Shown here piece after piece: positions 44,974 to 59,200 of a DNA stretch of 64,000 nt. The first letter of the stretch is position 1, and the number at the start of each line of letters is the position of its first letter. Below the pieces are notes generated by a model. It ran no database searches and was not told the origin of the DNA. It saw only the letters and a program-made list of their open reading frames with translations. The stretch comes from Camelus bactrianus (taxonomy: Eukaryota; Chordata; Mammalia; Artiodactyla; Camelidae): the NCBI RefSeq assembly GCF_048773025.1, contig NC_133544.1:63911501-63975500 (forward strand), in the 5' to 3' direction. A program made the translations under genes and the position numbers.

Positions 44974-47689
44974 ACTTCAAGGACAAGCTGGGATCAGGAG
45001 CCCGGAGCTTGTGTCTGATCTTAGGCTTAAAGAGGTTCCAGGGAACAGAAGCGACAGCTGCTCATAGACACTTACAAGGAGTGGAGCCACCACTGTGCTG
45101 TTGCCAGGACTTGTCAGCCAGTGAGGGAGGAGTTCCTTGTCTAGTTCTTCCTCCCCTGCTCTAGTCGTGTCCCCAAAAGAAGGAGGGAATGTCAGACACC
45201 CCCAGGTCACAGGCTGCCCACTGTCATCATTTGAGAAGTTTGAAGTCAGGCTCTGGATAAGGAGCACCATCACAATGACGTGTCTGTCCACAAGCACTGT
45301 CCCATCATCTCTTTCTTAAAGAAACTGGCTGATGCTCCATGAACCTCGTGGAGAACATTGTTAAACCCCAGAAGACTGCACTGTGTTCTGTGTAGGAAGG
45401 AGGTGAAATTTCCATGCACATTCTAGAAAATGTGTGTGAGGTTCAAAAGTAGGCAGTGATGTGCTCAGGGGGACAGGAAAAATTAGTATCATTGAGAGTA
45501 ATTGTAAATGTCCAGGGGCTCAGAGTTCCTCTAACGGTCCCTGGTATCATGCATCGACCACCATCAAGGTTGACATGTCTCAGTGCATGTGTTGTGATAT
45601 AGTAACTGATGCCATGCATAGTGTGCCCCTCGTCCTCCTGGAACAGTGGTCCTTAATCCTCGTGTCCTCTATGCCCATGCTTGTAAGTGCTGTGCACCGA
45701 GGATGCTGAGGCAGAGGGAAAAGAGTAAAGGAAAAGCAGGAAGATGGCAGTGGGGGTGAGGTGTGGTAGAAAAAGTTAGGAGAGGGAAGAAAAACAATAT
45801 ATGGAATAGAGATGATGAGAGATCATCATGGAAGGGACAGGGAAAACGCTGTTTGGAGGGGTACGTGGAAAAGGCTTAGGTAAGGGCCCCAGAATCTTTG
45901 ACTAAACATACTCAACAAGGGATAATATAGTACAAGTTGTCTAAAAAAGAAGAAAGTGTGTCTTCTTTCCTTTTTCTGTGGAACACCAATCTAAAACATA
46001 ATCTTTCCTTCTCTCCTCCCTGAAGGACGTTTCCAGAGGAAGCAGCCCCCTCTTGTGACTGAATACATGAACTGCAGCGCTAAACCCAGGCCAAGTCAGC
46101 CAGCCATCTTTTGAGCCCCCCAGGTTTGAAAGTAAAACAATGAAAAGGAATTCGCTGTAATACCTCCTTACTCATTTTTGTTTCTTGGCCCTATAACGCT
46201 TCACAGAGGGTTTTAATTATTTTGATTGCTTTATTTCCGTATATCCCCGTTATACTCGGTTGCTGGCTGCTCTTTGATTTTCCTTTCTGTCTAACCTTCC
46301 CGTGTTTAAAAGATAGTGAGTGTTTATAAGAGAGGCTGGCACAGCTGAGGCCCTCAAGAGGGACCTGTCCTGTGGAAATTCACACACATATACACACACA
46401 CGTCAACAAGCGCTACTACAGAAAATATAAGGATAAATAAAACTGAAATTATTCAAAGTAGGTAGGAATGCATTATTTTCTTATATTAGCAAAAAGCATA
46501 GAAAAATTAACAGTAACTTTTTTGTTTGTTAGTTTCTTTGCCTTTAATTTTTAGAAGCTGGTAGAAACCATACAAAGTGGCATTTTGAATAATATAGAAC
46601 AACAAAAAATACGGTGTGACTGTGGAGAATCTAAAAATAAGCTTTTCTAGTCTACTGGCTCATTTCAGAGTTTTTTAATTTTAGAGGATCTTATCTCTCA
46701 GACTGAATGAGGGGAGGTTCTCTTTCTTTGCTTGATGAAAACCAAAATAATGTACTTGACTTACTTCCAGAAAATCAAGAGAATTTGATAAAAGGCTAAC
46801 ACGTCTGTGTGATAAATATGCTGATCAAACAGAAGATAAAATCCTGAGTTTAATAAAGTGTATCAATGAAAATACCAGAAGTCAGTGTTATTAACTACAG
46901 GGTCACGATGATGATATGTAGACTATCCCCCTGTTTTTCACTGTTGTACTGTCGGGCCTGGGTCAAACCAGGAAAAGGAAATAACATGAATTAAGTTTCA
47001 AAAGGGAGAAGTTACACCCTGTTTATTCATGGGTGATAAACTTGTGTAGGCAGGAAATACAGAAGTGTCCATGAACAAACTGTAAGAACTAGAACTAACA
47101 GGTGTGTTAACAAGGCCATTAAACCCCAAATCAATTTCATTTCTAGATTCCAGCCAAAAGCATTAGAAAAAGGAATTAAAAATGTCATTTATCAAATACT
47201 GTGAACTAATTTAATACAAGGTATGTAAGTAATCAACAAAAATTTTTTGACATTAAGAAAAGAAATTAGAGAAGGCCTGCATAAAGAGAATATCATATGA
47301 GTCTAAAGACTCCATATATTAAGATGTCAGTTGTCCCAAATGAATCCACAAATTCAACACAATCTCAATCAAATCACTACTAAGCTATTCTGGTAGAAGC
47401 TCATTCTATAATATATATGGAAATGCAAAGACCTAGAATAAACCTTGAATAAGGAAAATGAAGTTTGACTTGCATTTCCAGATTTCAAAACATACATGAA
47501 GTCCCAGTAATTAAGACAGAATGTTCTGTTGGTATGAGGATAAAATAAAGACACTAGTAAACAGAAGCAAAATCAAAAATAGGCAATTCTATCAATTAAT
47601 TTTCTCCAAAGATGCCTATGCAATTCCATGGGGAAAAAGGACTTTCTGGAATAATAGCTAGAGAAAATAGCTGCTTGTGTGTTTTTAAG
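44974..47689. other. Intergenic upstream of TRAV26 copy B
   Basis: Counterpart of 6093-9720 without the L1 insertion and without the 7530-7840 segment. A CTCF-like run lies at about 46043-46057. No gene seen. Confidence 0.5.
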
Positions 47690-48385
47690 TACCCGTGTTT
47701 GTAGTTGTCTTTACATTTACTTGCTTCATTGCACTGGCTACAATGTCTAGCAGGATGCGGAAGGAGAGTGGCGAGAGTGTGGATATTCTTGATTTGTTCC
47801 CAGTCTTAGAGAAAAGTACATAGTCTTTTAGCAGTAAACATACTATTAGCTGTTGAGGAAATTCCCCACTATTCCTAAGTTTCTCAGCGTTTTCACCATG
47901 GTGACTGTTGACTATTGGCAAATGCTTTTTCTATATAGATTAATATGATCAAATGACTTCTTTTTAACACTGTTAATATGGTGACTTCTATCAATTGATT
48001 TTCAAACATTGAAGAAAGTTTTTCATCCCTGAGAAAAAATGCATTTGTGCTTGGTATATTGGCCTTTTTTTTTACTGATGAATTCTACTTGCTAATATTT
48101 TGTTAACAAACTTTGTTTCTATATTAATGAAGGATAGTTCTCTGTAATATTTTCTTTGGTTGGTTTTTTTTTTTTTGTTTTTGGTTTTGACTTTGATTTG
48201 TTTTTTTGTATGATCTTCATCTGATTTTGGTATAAGGGGAATACGAGCTTAAAAAAATTGGTGAGGAATTACTATTTTCTTTCTATTTTCTGGAAGAAAT
48301 TGTGTAGAATTTGTGGTAATTTTTCCTCAATGTTTGGTAGAGTTCTCTAGTAACACCATATGAGCCTCGGGATTTTTTTTTTTTC
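47690..48385 (-). mobile_element. Old L1 remnant, antisense, abutting the TRAV25 RSS
   Basis: Counterpart of 9720-10665, shorter by about 300 bp, with T-rich expansions at 48150-48210. Predates the duplication. Confidence 0.65.
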
Positions 48386-48486
48386 AGTTAAAAATTCATT
48401 TCTTCATAGACATTGTGACTTCAGCTTTCTCTGGCTCCTGCCATGAGTACAGCTGAGAAGGAGCTGCTCCTGGAGCGCCACAGCAA

Positions 48487-48525
48487 GCTTTGGGGACAGA
48501 CAGCAGGTGTTTTGAGAGCGCTGTG
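48487..48525 (-). promoter_or_regulatory. 23-RSS of TRAV25 copy B
   Basis: Heptamer CACAGCG (48519-48525), 23 bp spacer, nonamer CCCCAAAGC (48487-48495), one change weaker than copy A. Confidence 0.75.
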
Positions 48526-49113
48526 CGCCTGCGCAGAAGTAGGTTCCCACATCTGCAGTCTGGGTGGCCGGGATATGCAGGAAGCTGTCCTTTCTGGTCT
48601 CTCCAAACCGAGCTGTCAGTCTCTCCGGCCTCTTCACGACTCCACCCTTAGTTAATAACATCAAGAAGACTGGACGTCCCCCAGGCTGCTGCTTATACCA
48701 CTGTAAGCTGTCTATAGTGCTGGAGGTATTGCAGTATGTGGTGAAGTTCTCTCCCTCTTGTAGGGGCACGAATTCAGGAATTTGCTTTAAATGTTGTCCA
48801 TTCACTTCTGTTCAGAGAAAAAGTGGGAGGCATCAGAGTCTGGTTAGAGGTCTATTCTCTCAGCTACAATGGTCTTTCTCATTCTTCTGTGTACTTTCTC
48901 CTTCTTTCCATGTCTCCCTCCCCAACTACCTCTTTCTTCCTTTTAGTTTTTGTGTTTTTCTCAACATCTTATCTCTCAATGAGAAAATCTCATTCCTGCA
49001 GTTGCCTGCAGATAATAACCCACTCTGCTGAATTCTCTGGGAGCAACCAGGGGAATCCTAAACTCACATGACATTTGCATCCATAAGATCCGAATTGTTG
49101 TTATGAGAAACAT
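48526..49113 (-). pseudogene. TRAV25: TCR alpha variable gene, TRAV25 family (copy B): open V exon but stop at the splice junction
   Basis: The V exon (48526-48807) is fully open: GQHLKQIPEFVPLQEGENFT at the start, first cysteine TTYCNTSS, tryptophan LQWYKQQPGG and second cysteine TYFCAGA. The leader exon is 49068-49113 (MFLITTIRILWMQMS plus one base) with donor GTGAGT. In copy A the last leader base is C; here it is T (49068), so joining to the V exon, which starts AA, makes TAA in place of CAA. The acceptor reads CAGAAG, a tandem (NAGNAG) site; use of the second AG would give TTG and keep the frame. I call it a probable pseudogene; splicing decides. Confidence 0.75.
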
Positions 49114-51631
49114 CTTTCCCCTTCTTCCTCTTCAGAAACAGTTGCTGAATCTGACCACTCCTGATGGGTTTCCCTTGTACAAGCTTCCTCCAAACCCTGC
49201 CACTGCCTTTTGGAAAGAAAGGGGAAAGGAGGGACTGCAGGTTGAGAGCCAATCAGACCTACCATGTTTCACTCACCTATTTTCAGAAGGGGGTGGGTGT
49301 CTGTGTTTGCAGATGCTGCCCCCCTGTGACTAGATCAGAAATTTCTGATTTTATAACCAATTCCTTACAGAATGCTTTCTAATTCATGTGATATATATGT
49401 TTGTCAAGGCTTGAAAAGAAAGCATCTAATCATACAGATACTGCTTAGGGAGGAGTGACTTGCCTTTTAAAAATGGACCCTGTGGTTTAAAACTAGGGCA
49501 TCAGGAGGAAATAATACGTCTCATTTGTCATGTCCAGCTTCATCAGACTCACGTCGTGTGTGTCTCTGCATGTGCTAGTGGAGCATATTAGGTCACAAAC
49601 ATTTAAATAAATGTGGGAAAGACTCCTGATTTATTGTTAGACGAACTGTGATCTCAAAATGGAAGATAAAAAGCACATATTTCTCTGCTGTCGTACAGGT
49701 TATGAAGGTTTGTAAATTATCCAATGTAGAGTTCATGTTTACTGTTTCACTATGTTACCTTTCCACATACCAGGGACTTTAAAAGTCAATGTAATTTGAC
49801 AAAAGGCACTAGATAAGATGCGCACTTTCCCAGAGAGACCATGAAGAGAGACCCATGCGGGGGCCATGGTCATTCTGAGGACGCCTGGAGTGAGTGGTGA
49901 GCCCGGCCCTGTCCTTTGGAACTGAGCCCCGGCTTCCAGACGCTCCCACTAAGACTACAGACATAGATAAGTAATTTGAGGTGTTCCAGTACAGTCAAGC
50001 CCACAGATGTAAGCTTGAGCTGAGGTATCATGCAGTAATAAAATGGTGGCTGTTGAAAGTCGCTGAGGTTTGGGGTGATTTTTATGCAGCAAAACACAAT
50101 TGCACTGAGGTCCTGTGGAGAAGAGTCCTGCTGAGGACTTGTGAGAAGTTGGCAAGAATAAATTGTGCATTTTCTCTCTCTGGTTTCTGATTGCCTCTAA
50201 CAGCTGGGCCTGGAGCATCTGCTCCTTTCATCAAGCTTCTTTTCACGTATGAGGCACAGAGCCCTGCTGCCACTGCTGGGTTGGAAGGAGAGCTCTGGGT
50301 CTCCACTCACAGGAGCAGCTGGCTGATTGCTCACGTTGGGGCCCTGCAGTAAACAGGGAGGTGTGAGCTTTTCGTGTTCAATGTGACGTTTATAGTTCAC
50401 TCATTCTTCTCACTGCATGTGACATAGCTTTAGAAAAAATGAGGGACTAATTGAAAGCTTGTGTATCTGTACAAATAGTGAAAATTTAACAGACTATTTT
50501 CAATTTCAGATCAATCTGAGAACCCCCAATACTGAGACTTTTGACACATGTTTCCTTAGTTACTTGTGACTTTCATAAAGACATGGACACTTACTTGTGT
50601 GGAAGAGCTTTACCCTCTCGCGCGGCGGCAAGTAGGGGCCCAGGGAAGGTGGAGTCGTTGGTCCATCTAAGTAGCTTTCTACCCTGAAGTGCTGTATAAG
50701 CAAAATCAACTTTTTTATTCTATGGTGAGAAATGCCATGAAGTGCTGTGTTGCAGCAATGAGCAGATGAGCCAAATTCTGCCCTTGCTTTTTTCTGTGCC
50801 TTATGTTTCTACCTATTCAGAGTTAGCTAAAGCCACAGGATTATTATTGAAAATTAGAATTATTGGATTATTAGAATTTTCTTCCAGTGATATTTGTGCA
50901 GGTAATGATGCAGACCCGGCTTCGGGGGTTGACCAGCAGCTCTTGTCCGTGTTGTTTCACTCCACCAGCACGAGTGTGCAGTGAGCTGTGGGTTCTCCTC
51001 ACTCAGGTCTGTGCTCACACTTCCAGCTCTACACATGCAGTTTGCTACCCATGGAGCAAAACAGATTCAACCATTCCCAGTCTGATGGTCAAAGAGATTC
51101 ATTACTGCCTTGTGAATGATCTTTGAAAAGAAATCTTTTCATGTATGCACATCTTAAATGGTTCCAGGGATTTGTATGCAATCCAATATAGTTTTTATAA
51201 TACCTATTATTTTTTTCTAAGCAGGAGATAATGACAGTAATAAGATTTTAAACAATATAAATCATAAAAAAAGAGAGAGAAATAGAGCACATAATAGGGA
51301 GAGAGAGAGAGAATAGCAGCATAATTCAGGAAGCTTCACAGAAGCTGGATAACTAGTTACTAAGGTAGATGTTGGGAGAAAGCTGAGACTCAAGCTGTTG
51401 CTTGAAGAAGCACAGAAGGAAGTTGATCTTGTTGACAAAATCCAGAAAGGCTCCAGAATTAAAGGTCTCCAGAGGAACGATGGGGTATTAAACTGGTGGA
51501 TCATCTGGAAAGCTGCAGAGTGAGTGCAGCACGAGAAGCGCGACCAGCGTCATATAACTGGGATTACAAATGTAGAAACTCAAATCATAGAGTCACAGTC
51601 ACAGACACTGGAGGAGAGACCAAGTGTCATT
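49114..51631. other. Intergenic between TRAV25 and TRAV24, copy B
   Basis: Counterpart of 11392-13905. It holds the CTCF-like run near 49314-49328, the MaLR-like fragment at about 49810-50110, and the nearly identical tract at 50070-50388. A short GA repeat lies near 51297-51312. No gene seen. Confidence 0.5.
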
Positions 51632-51644
51632 ACATGTGATTTTC

Positions 51645-52727
51645 CACAGCAAAGGAAACCATAAGTAAAATAAAAAGACAACCTACGGAATGGGAGAAAA
51701 TTTTTGCAAATGAATCCAACAAAGGCTTGATCTCCAGAATATATAAGCGGCTCATAAAACTTAATAAGAAAAAAACAAACAACCCAGTCCAAATATGGGC
51801 AGAAGACCTAAACAAGCAATTCTCCAAGGAAGAAATACTAATAATCAATAGGCCCATGAAAAAATGCTCAGTATCACTAATTATCAGAGAAATGCAAATC
51901 AAAACTACAATGAAATATCACCTCACACCACTCAGAATGGCCATCACTGAAAAGTCCACAAAAGACAAATGCTGGAGAGGCTGTGGAGAAAGGGGAACCC
52001 TCCTACACTGCTGGTGGGAATGCAGTTTGGTGCAGCCACTGTGGAAAACAGTATGGATATTCCTGAAAAGACTAGGAATAGACTTACCATATGAGCCAGG
52101 AATCCCACTCCAGGGCATATATCCAGAAGGAACCCTCCTTCAAAATGACACCTGCACCCCAATGTTCATAGCAGCACTATTTACACTAGCCAAGACATGG
52201 AAACAGCCTAAATGTCCAGCCACAGATGACTGGATAAAGAAGAGGTGGTATATTTATACAACAGAATATTATTCAGCCATAAAACCCGACAACGTAACGC
52301 CATTTGCAGCAACATGGATGTTTCTGGAGAATGTCATTCTAAGTGAAGTAAGCCAGAAACAGAAAGAAAAATACTATATGAGATCGTGCATATGCAGAAT
52401 CTAAAAAACCCCCAAAACCTCAAAACATAAATACAAAACAGAAATAGACTCATAGACATAGAATACAAACTTGTGGTTGCCAGGGGGGCGGGGGGTGGGA
52501 AGGGACAGACTGGGATTTCAAAGTGCAGAATAGATAAACCAGATTGTACTGTGTAGCACAGGGGAATATATACGGGATCTTGTGGTGGCTCACAGTGAAA
52601 GAGAATGTGACAATGAATGTATGTATGTTCATGTATAACTGAAAAATTGTGCTCTACACTGGAATTTGACGCAACATTGTAAAATGACTATAACTCAATT
52701 AAAAAATGTTTTTAAAAAAAACAAAAA
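51645..52727 (+). mobile_element. 5'-truncated L1, only in copy B
   Basis: 1.08 kb with a long open stretch for the ORF2 C-terminus: near 51735-52400 it encodes [20 protein letters not shown] and later TEYYSAIK. It is followed by the cetartiodactyl L1 3' UTR (cagattgtactgtgtagcac) and an A-rich tail. Direct repeats ACATGTGATTTTC (51632-51644) and ACAAGTGATTTTC (52728-52740) flank it; copy A has one uninterrupted site at about 13911. It is less decayed than the other L1s here, so relatively young. No intact ORF2. Confidence 0.92.
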
Positions 52728-53255
52728 ACAAGTGATTTTCAAAAACGCAAATAGCCTCCATGAGAAAAAATTAAAATACAGATGTCCATGTAGGGGGAAG
52801 GTGGAACGAAACCAAAATCCCCAATGAGTTAAATGAAGCAGAATTGCCTGTTCTGGTATAAAACAGGCAGATTCCATGCCAGGTGTGTGAGAAAAGTCTT
52901 CTCCACCTGTCCACGTGCTGTGTTCATGCATGTAAAGAAATATGACAGGACTGGTTCTTAGGTTGAGTCCCAGTGTGGGAGGGTAAATATTACCCTAGAT
53001 TAACCAGATTGTTTTAGGTAGGTTTGAGTTACTATCTAGTTCACTTGGAATCCTGGCAAAAGAGGAGGCAAGGGATCTGACTCAGTGACACCACTAAATT
53101 GTTGGTGGGAGTCCAGGTTAGTGACGCTACAGTCCAGGTAGTTTAGGGAGCTACAGTGACTGAATTATTGAAAACACTGTAATTCATTGAATTTGCCTTT
53201 TCCACCCAATTTTTGCCTCTTCATCAACGCTGGCACCAGAGCAGCACCAGGCACC

Positions 53256-53294
53256 GGTTTGGGCAGGGGCTGCAGGTGACTGCAGGGCACTGTG
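53256..53294 (-). promoter_or_regulatory. 23-RSS of TRAV24 copy B
   Basis: Consensus heptamer CACAGTG (53288-53294), 23 bp spacer, nonamer GCCCAAACC (53256-53264). The heptamer is better than that of the open copy A gene. Confidence 0.85.
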
Positions 53295-53800
53295 TGGAGG
53301 CACAGAGGGATGCGGCTGAGACCTCAGTCTGGGGTCCTTTGATGTGCAGGGAGCTGTGACCGTCCTTGTACTCAGAGTGACTCTTACTCGTCCTTCCTCC
53401 TTTTCATCCCCACTTAGTGTCATTATAAACAGGTTCTTGGGACTTCTTGCAGGTTCCCATCTGTAACAGTGAGAAGCACAAAAAGAGCTGGAAGGGAAAC
53501 TGCAGGTGGCATTGGTGCTCTCTCCTTCCTGAACGTGCAACCATGGAGGACCCTGTTTCGTGCTTAAGAGAAGGCTCCCTCCTGTTCAGAAAGACATAGT
53601 CAGACATAGAGACTGATCTCTGCATAGAGTGTTCACTGTCTTCACACCTTCCCAGACAGAACCTAGAGGTGCCTGCCTGCATCCTCCTCCTTCCCCATCA
53701 CCACCCGAGACCGCTCAGAGTTGCTTTGGCTGCCCCTGGACTTACCACCAAGATGAAGCCACAGGATCAGCAATGAGACTGGCCAAGGATTCCTCTCCAT
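53295..53800 (-). pseudogene. TRAV24: TCR alpha variable pseudogene, TRAV24 family (copy B)
   Basis: The leader exon (53746-53800, MERNPWPVSLLILWLHLG) and both splice sites are intact. The V exon (53295-53581) is 287 bp against 288 in copy A. One base is missing near 53367, in FR3 after RVRVTLST, which shifts the frame through the second cysteine. The FR2 tryptophan has also become cysteine (SHCYRW; codon at 53466-53468). LHVQEGES, TCSFPSSSF and MTLSGDEKEEG identify TRAV24. It cannot encode a normal V domain in the germline frame, yet its RSS is excellent, so it may still rearrange without use. Confidence 0.9.
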
Positions 53801-54289
53801 TTGTCCTTCCCAAGGTCCTCAGCCTAGGAATGTTCTGCAGGCTAGACCTGTGGAATATTCTGCTTCAGAAAACAGGATTCTGCATCTGGTTGCCCAGCCA
53901 ATCAGAGACAAGGCCACATCAATGTCCTCGAAACACACCAACCATTTCTGCTCTAGAATCAGTTTCCTGTGGTTCACAAGGAGGGATCAAACCTGCTGTC
54001 CTGAGACCAACTTCACAAACATTGAGGACATCTCCCCTGAGTCACAACACAAAGAGAACCAGCAACCTTTCAGAAGTGGGCGGACTAATGGTGGACTGCT
54101 AGTGTTCAGCTTGAGACGCTAGGATGGCAACTGCGGCAGGAAAAGCACTTGGGCTAGCAAACTTTTATACGAGCTTTCAACAAAATTGTAAAAATTTTCA
54201 AATTCCCAAAATCATAAAGGTTCACACATGCCATGTGCTAAGTTATCTTTTGCTTTATGTACATGATTCTAATACGAAAGTCATGCAAC
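53801..54289. other. Upstream flank of TRAV24 copy B
   Basis: Counterpart of 14992-15469. No gene seen. Confidence 0.4.
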
Positions 54290-54445
54290 ATAATTAGTAT
54301 TCCCAATTTACAAAATAGAAAACTGAGGCTCAAAGGGATTAATTATCTCAAAGTGAAACATCTGGTACATGGCTTTGTAAGACTCAGAACACATCCCTGT
54401 CTGGTATGGAGACTATGGTGTCTATTCCAAACATGGAATCTGCCA
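54290..54445 (+). repeat. MIR SINE fragment
   Basis: MIR core (atagaaaactgaggctcaaa), counterpart of 15470-15660. Confidence 0.6.
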
Positions 54446-54509
54446 CATCACCTACATTTGTGATGCTCAGTAAATGTTTTAAATGTAATAAATGGGCCTT
54501 ACTTTGTGG

Positions 54510-54960
54510 TTACATATTCCTAATAGCCACAAAAGGAACAGTCCAAATCTCCATCAGCTGGTGAATGGAGAAACAAAGTTTAGTATATTAACCAACTACT
54601 ATTCAGGAATAAAAAGGAGTTAAATACTAACATATGCTACAGCATAAATGAACTTCAAAAACATTATGTTAAGGAAAATAGCCAGACAACAAGAAGTCAC
54701 ATATTGAATGATTTCATGTATGTGAAATGTTCAGAAAAGGAACCTATGGAGATACAAAATCGACCAGTGTTTGCCTGAGGCCAGGCATGGAAATAGGGAT
54801 TAACTATAATTGAGCATGAAAAGATCTTTTTCTGGTGATAAATATGTTTAAAATTGGATGATAATAATGGTTCCATAACTCAGGTAATTTACTAAAAATC
54901 ATTGAACTGTAATTCAAAATGGATGAATTTAATGGAATGTCATTTAGACCTCAACAGAGT
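54510..54960 (+). mobile_element. Old L1 3' end
   Basis: Counterpart of 15690-16150: cagtccaaatctccatcagc and the downstream tail. Confidence 0.55.
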
Positions 54961-55216
54961 TGTTTAAAAGGGAGTAAGACTTATGTTCTATCTTGTCTGT
55001 GTCACAGCCCAAGTATAATGTTAATTTAGTTCAACATGCATATTTTTGTTTAAACGGTGATTTTGTGCCCACAATTTCCCTAGGAGTTCTGAAAATTATG
55101 AAAGCAACATTCTCTGTTCTCTGGGGGACTTAAAATATTGGAGAAAAGAGACATACTGGGAAAACATATAGTAAAAGTTAGCACTTACTAAGATTTTTCA
55201 CAATCTAAATCTACTG

Positions 55217-56282
<1,066 letters not shown>

Positions 56283-56292
56283 AAATCTACTG

Positions 56293-59200
56293 TGAAATTG
56301 GCAGTGTAAATTGACTACAAAACCTTCTTTCCAAAGAAAAACTGAAATATGCACAGGGATCAGCATGGGGGAGCTGCTAAAATCAGGGGACAGTGCCTTC
56401 CATGTACTCAAATTTAAATCATGTTCTCAAAACTGGAACAGGACTGTGAAGTGTCTCAGTGGCAAACATCTGACTTTGTCCGCAAGAAGAGGGCTGCAGC
56501 TCTTGTAAATAAAGGAAATCCTAAAAAGCTTCATTACGTCAATGAATTTAGAAGAACATAGTGATGGGCTGCTGGAAAAACAGAAGCCACAAGTCATGTT
56601 CCCTTTATTCCCTTGAGGTCAGAGCAGCCAGACCACTCAGTGAAGGGGACAGTGAGGGCACCACGACACGATTCAGGAAGCTCACCTGCTGCGAAGCTTG
56701 TTTCTGATGGAAATACTGATCCACTGGAAAAATCACCCTCATATTAGCAGGGCTGCGTCCAGAACGGGAAAGGCACACTTCCTACAGCCCTGGCATTCCT
56801 GCAACGAGTAACGTAGACGAAGTCTGTGATCTACAGCAACCCACTTTACCTGAAATAGAGGTCAAGCCAGTGGATACACTGAATACACTAAACCTCATGG
56901 GAAGTGATTTGCAGGGTGCATATCTTGACAATCCTAGATAAACAACACAAAGATTAGTTCAGCTGAATCTTTTATATTAGTGTTTGAATAGTATGGATTC
57001 TACGAATAATTTTATCTGGCGTACATTTATTCAAATTTTCAAATATATATATTGTTTTGGCCTCCTGTGTGCTAAGCAGTGTTCGGGCATGGAGGGTGCA
57101 GTAGTGAAGGGGACATAAAAGGTCTACGGTGCAGTTGGCGAAGAAAAAAACTAAACAAATGCATTTTTTTTGAAATCCAGTTTTGAGAAGTGATACGTAC
57201 TATAAATTCAATACTGTATTGAGATAGAGAGTAACTCTTGGGGTGAGCAAATGCATCTGCTCTAATCACGATATGGAGGGGAGGAAGCACTCTGACACTT
57301 ACTCCGTAACACTAGGCAGGTAGTGAACCCCTCTCATGTGCAATTCCCTTTTCTGTAAGTAACCAGTATCTTTCTGTTGGGCACTGGGCCCAGCATTGGC
57401 ACTCATTACCCCATTCACTTCTCATAAGCACCTGTGTGGTAGATACAATCAACATCCACCTTGTAGATATGAGGAAACTGAAGCATAAAAGTCATTAAGA
57501 CATTTTCCCAAGATCATTCAACTAATGAGTGGCAGATTGAGAAATAGAACCCACGTCTTCGAGCTCAAGCACTTTGCCACAATGCCCTTTAAATGTAGAT
57601 GCACCAACCTGGACGGGTTCTAATAAGAATTAAGTGAGAACATACCTGCACATCATCTGGCACAACGCCTTCCCTGTCATAGGCGCTCAGCCAGCGGCAG
57701 GCAGTGTACACAGTCTTGGGGGGCTGGGAGACAGTGTCTGAAATGCACAGGAGTCTATTTACAAAATAAAGCTCAACATTTTCCTGAGGTACATTTAGCA
57801 GATTTTATGTATTACAAGTATCCATAGCATCATGTTTCTTATGGTTATGGAAAATCAGTTCATTCAGATGTTATACTGAAAGATTGGGTAGCATATAATA
57901 ATATGAAAAAAGTATACCAAGCAGTATTTGCTACAATTTTTAAATATTTTTTTCATCATTGGCTCTTCCAAGATATTTCTATACTACAATAAAGGACAAA
58001 GCAGTAGACAGAATTTTACTTACCAGGGAAAAACCTCCCAACTTGTACAAAAAGGCCCAGCTTTCTTTCCAAGGCAGCCTAGTAATCTCCAGCTGAAATG
58101 ACCCCAAGTATTATCTTCGTTGTCCTGAAGCCAATCACTTTCACATCTCGAAGGCAAAACAGTAAAGCAGCCAGACAGGTCTCCTGAGTCCTTGTTCTCA
58201 CTGTTCATACGGTGGGAAGATGGTTGACGTTTTGGTCAGTGATACTGCCTCCTCCTGTGACCAGGCTTCCCACCATCTACTCCAGGAGCACTGGAGGGCG
58301 GCAGGGAGGCCAGCGGGAGCCTCACAAACTAGTTTAGCAGGACACCAGGTAGCAGTGCTTCAGCTTTCATTATTCATACATGCGAAGTGCTAGAGCCTGA
58401 TTCTCAAAAAGGAAAATAGAAAGATTTAGAGAGAGCATTCACAAAGGGGTGACATCTGAGCAAAGACATAAAGGGAGTGAGAGGTACAGCATGTGGGTGT
58501 TTGAGGAGATAGCGTTGCAGGAGGAAGGGCAAAGGCAAGGAGCACAGGTCCTCGTAAGGAAACGTGGGTGGAGAGTTTAAGGAACAATATCTCATCCTTC
58601 CCTGCAGCCCCTTCTCTCCCCAGCACACCGCCATGTGAGAATCTTGCTAAAGCCTTCAGCGCTGTCAGCTGGGTAGTGGATGATTTCCTCGTCTATTGAT
58701 CCTGGGGCAATTGGTACCCAGGTTTGGCATCCTCTTTCCTAGTTCCCTTTGGGTTCCAGTTTAAACCACTAATGTCACCATCACTGAGACATACCAACCA
58801 CCTTGCCCTGGGGTGAAGTGCTTTCCCACATCCAAATCTTACACCCTAGGAGCCCATTAAGAGGTTACATTCTGGCTGACAGTAAAAGTTAGAGATGCTT
58901 TTCAAAGTGAGGAACGTTATGTCTCATTTCTCAAAGTTACAACAATAGGAACAATAAAAGCTACCTCATATACTTTGTGAAATTTTAATTAGATAATGAA
59001 TCTGAAATGTGAACTACAGTGCCTGACATATAATGAGCTCAATAAATATCAGCTTTCTTTCTTCTAATAAAGCCGGCCTTTCCTTCAGCGTCCAGGTCTG
59101 TGACCTGTTACTAGTTGCTCTTTCCTCCACGTCAGTTCAATGATGGAAGCTTCTAGGAAATTTACTTAATAATCACTTATTTTCCTGGATACAGACATTA

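Noticed and set aside
51727-52404. 225-residue open frame.
   Set aside because: It is the C-terminal part of L1 ORF2 inside a truncated insertion, not a host gene.
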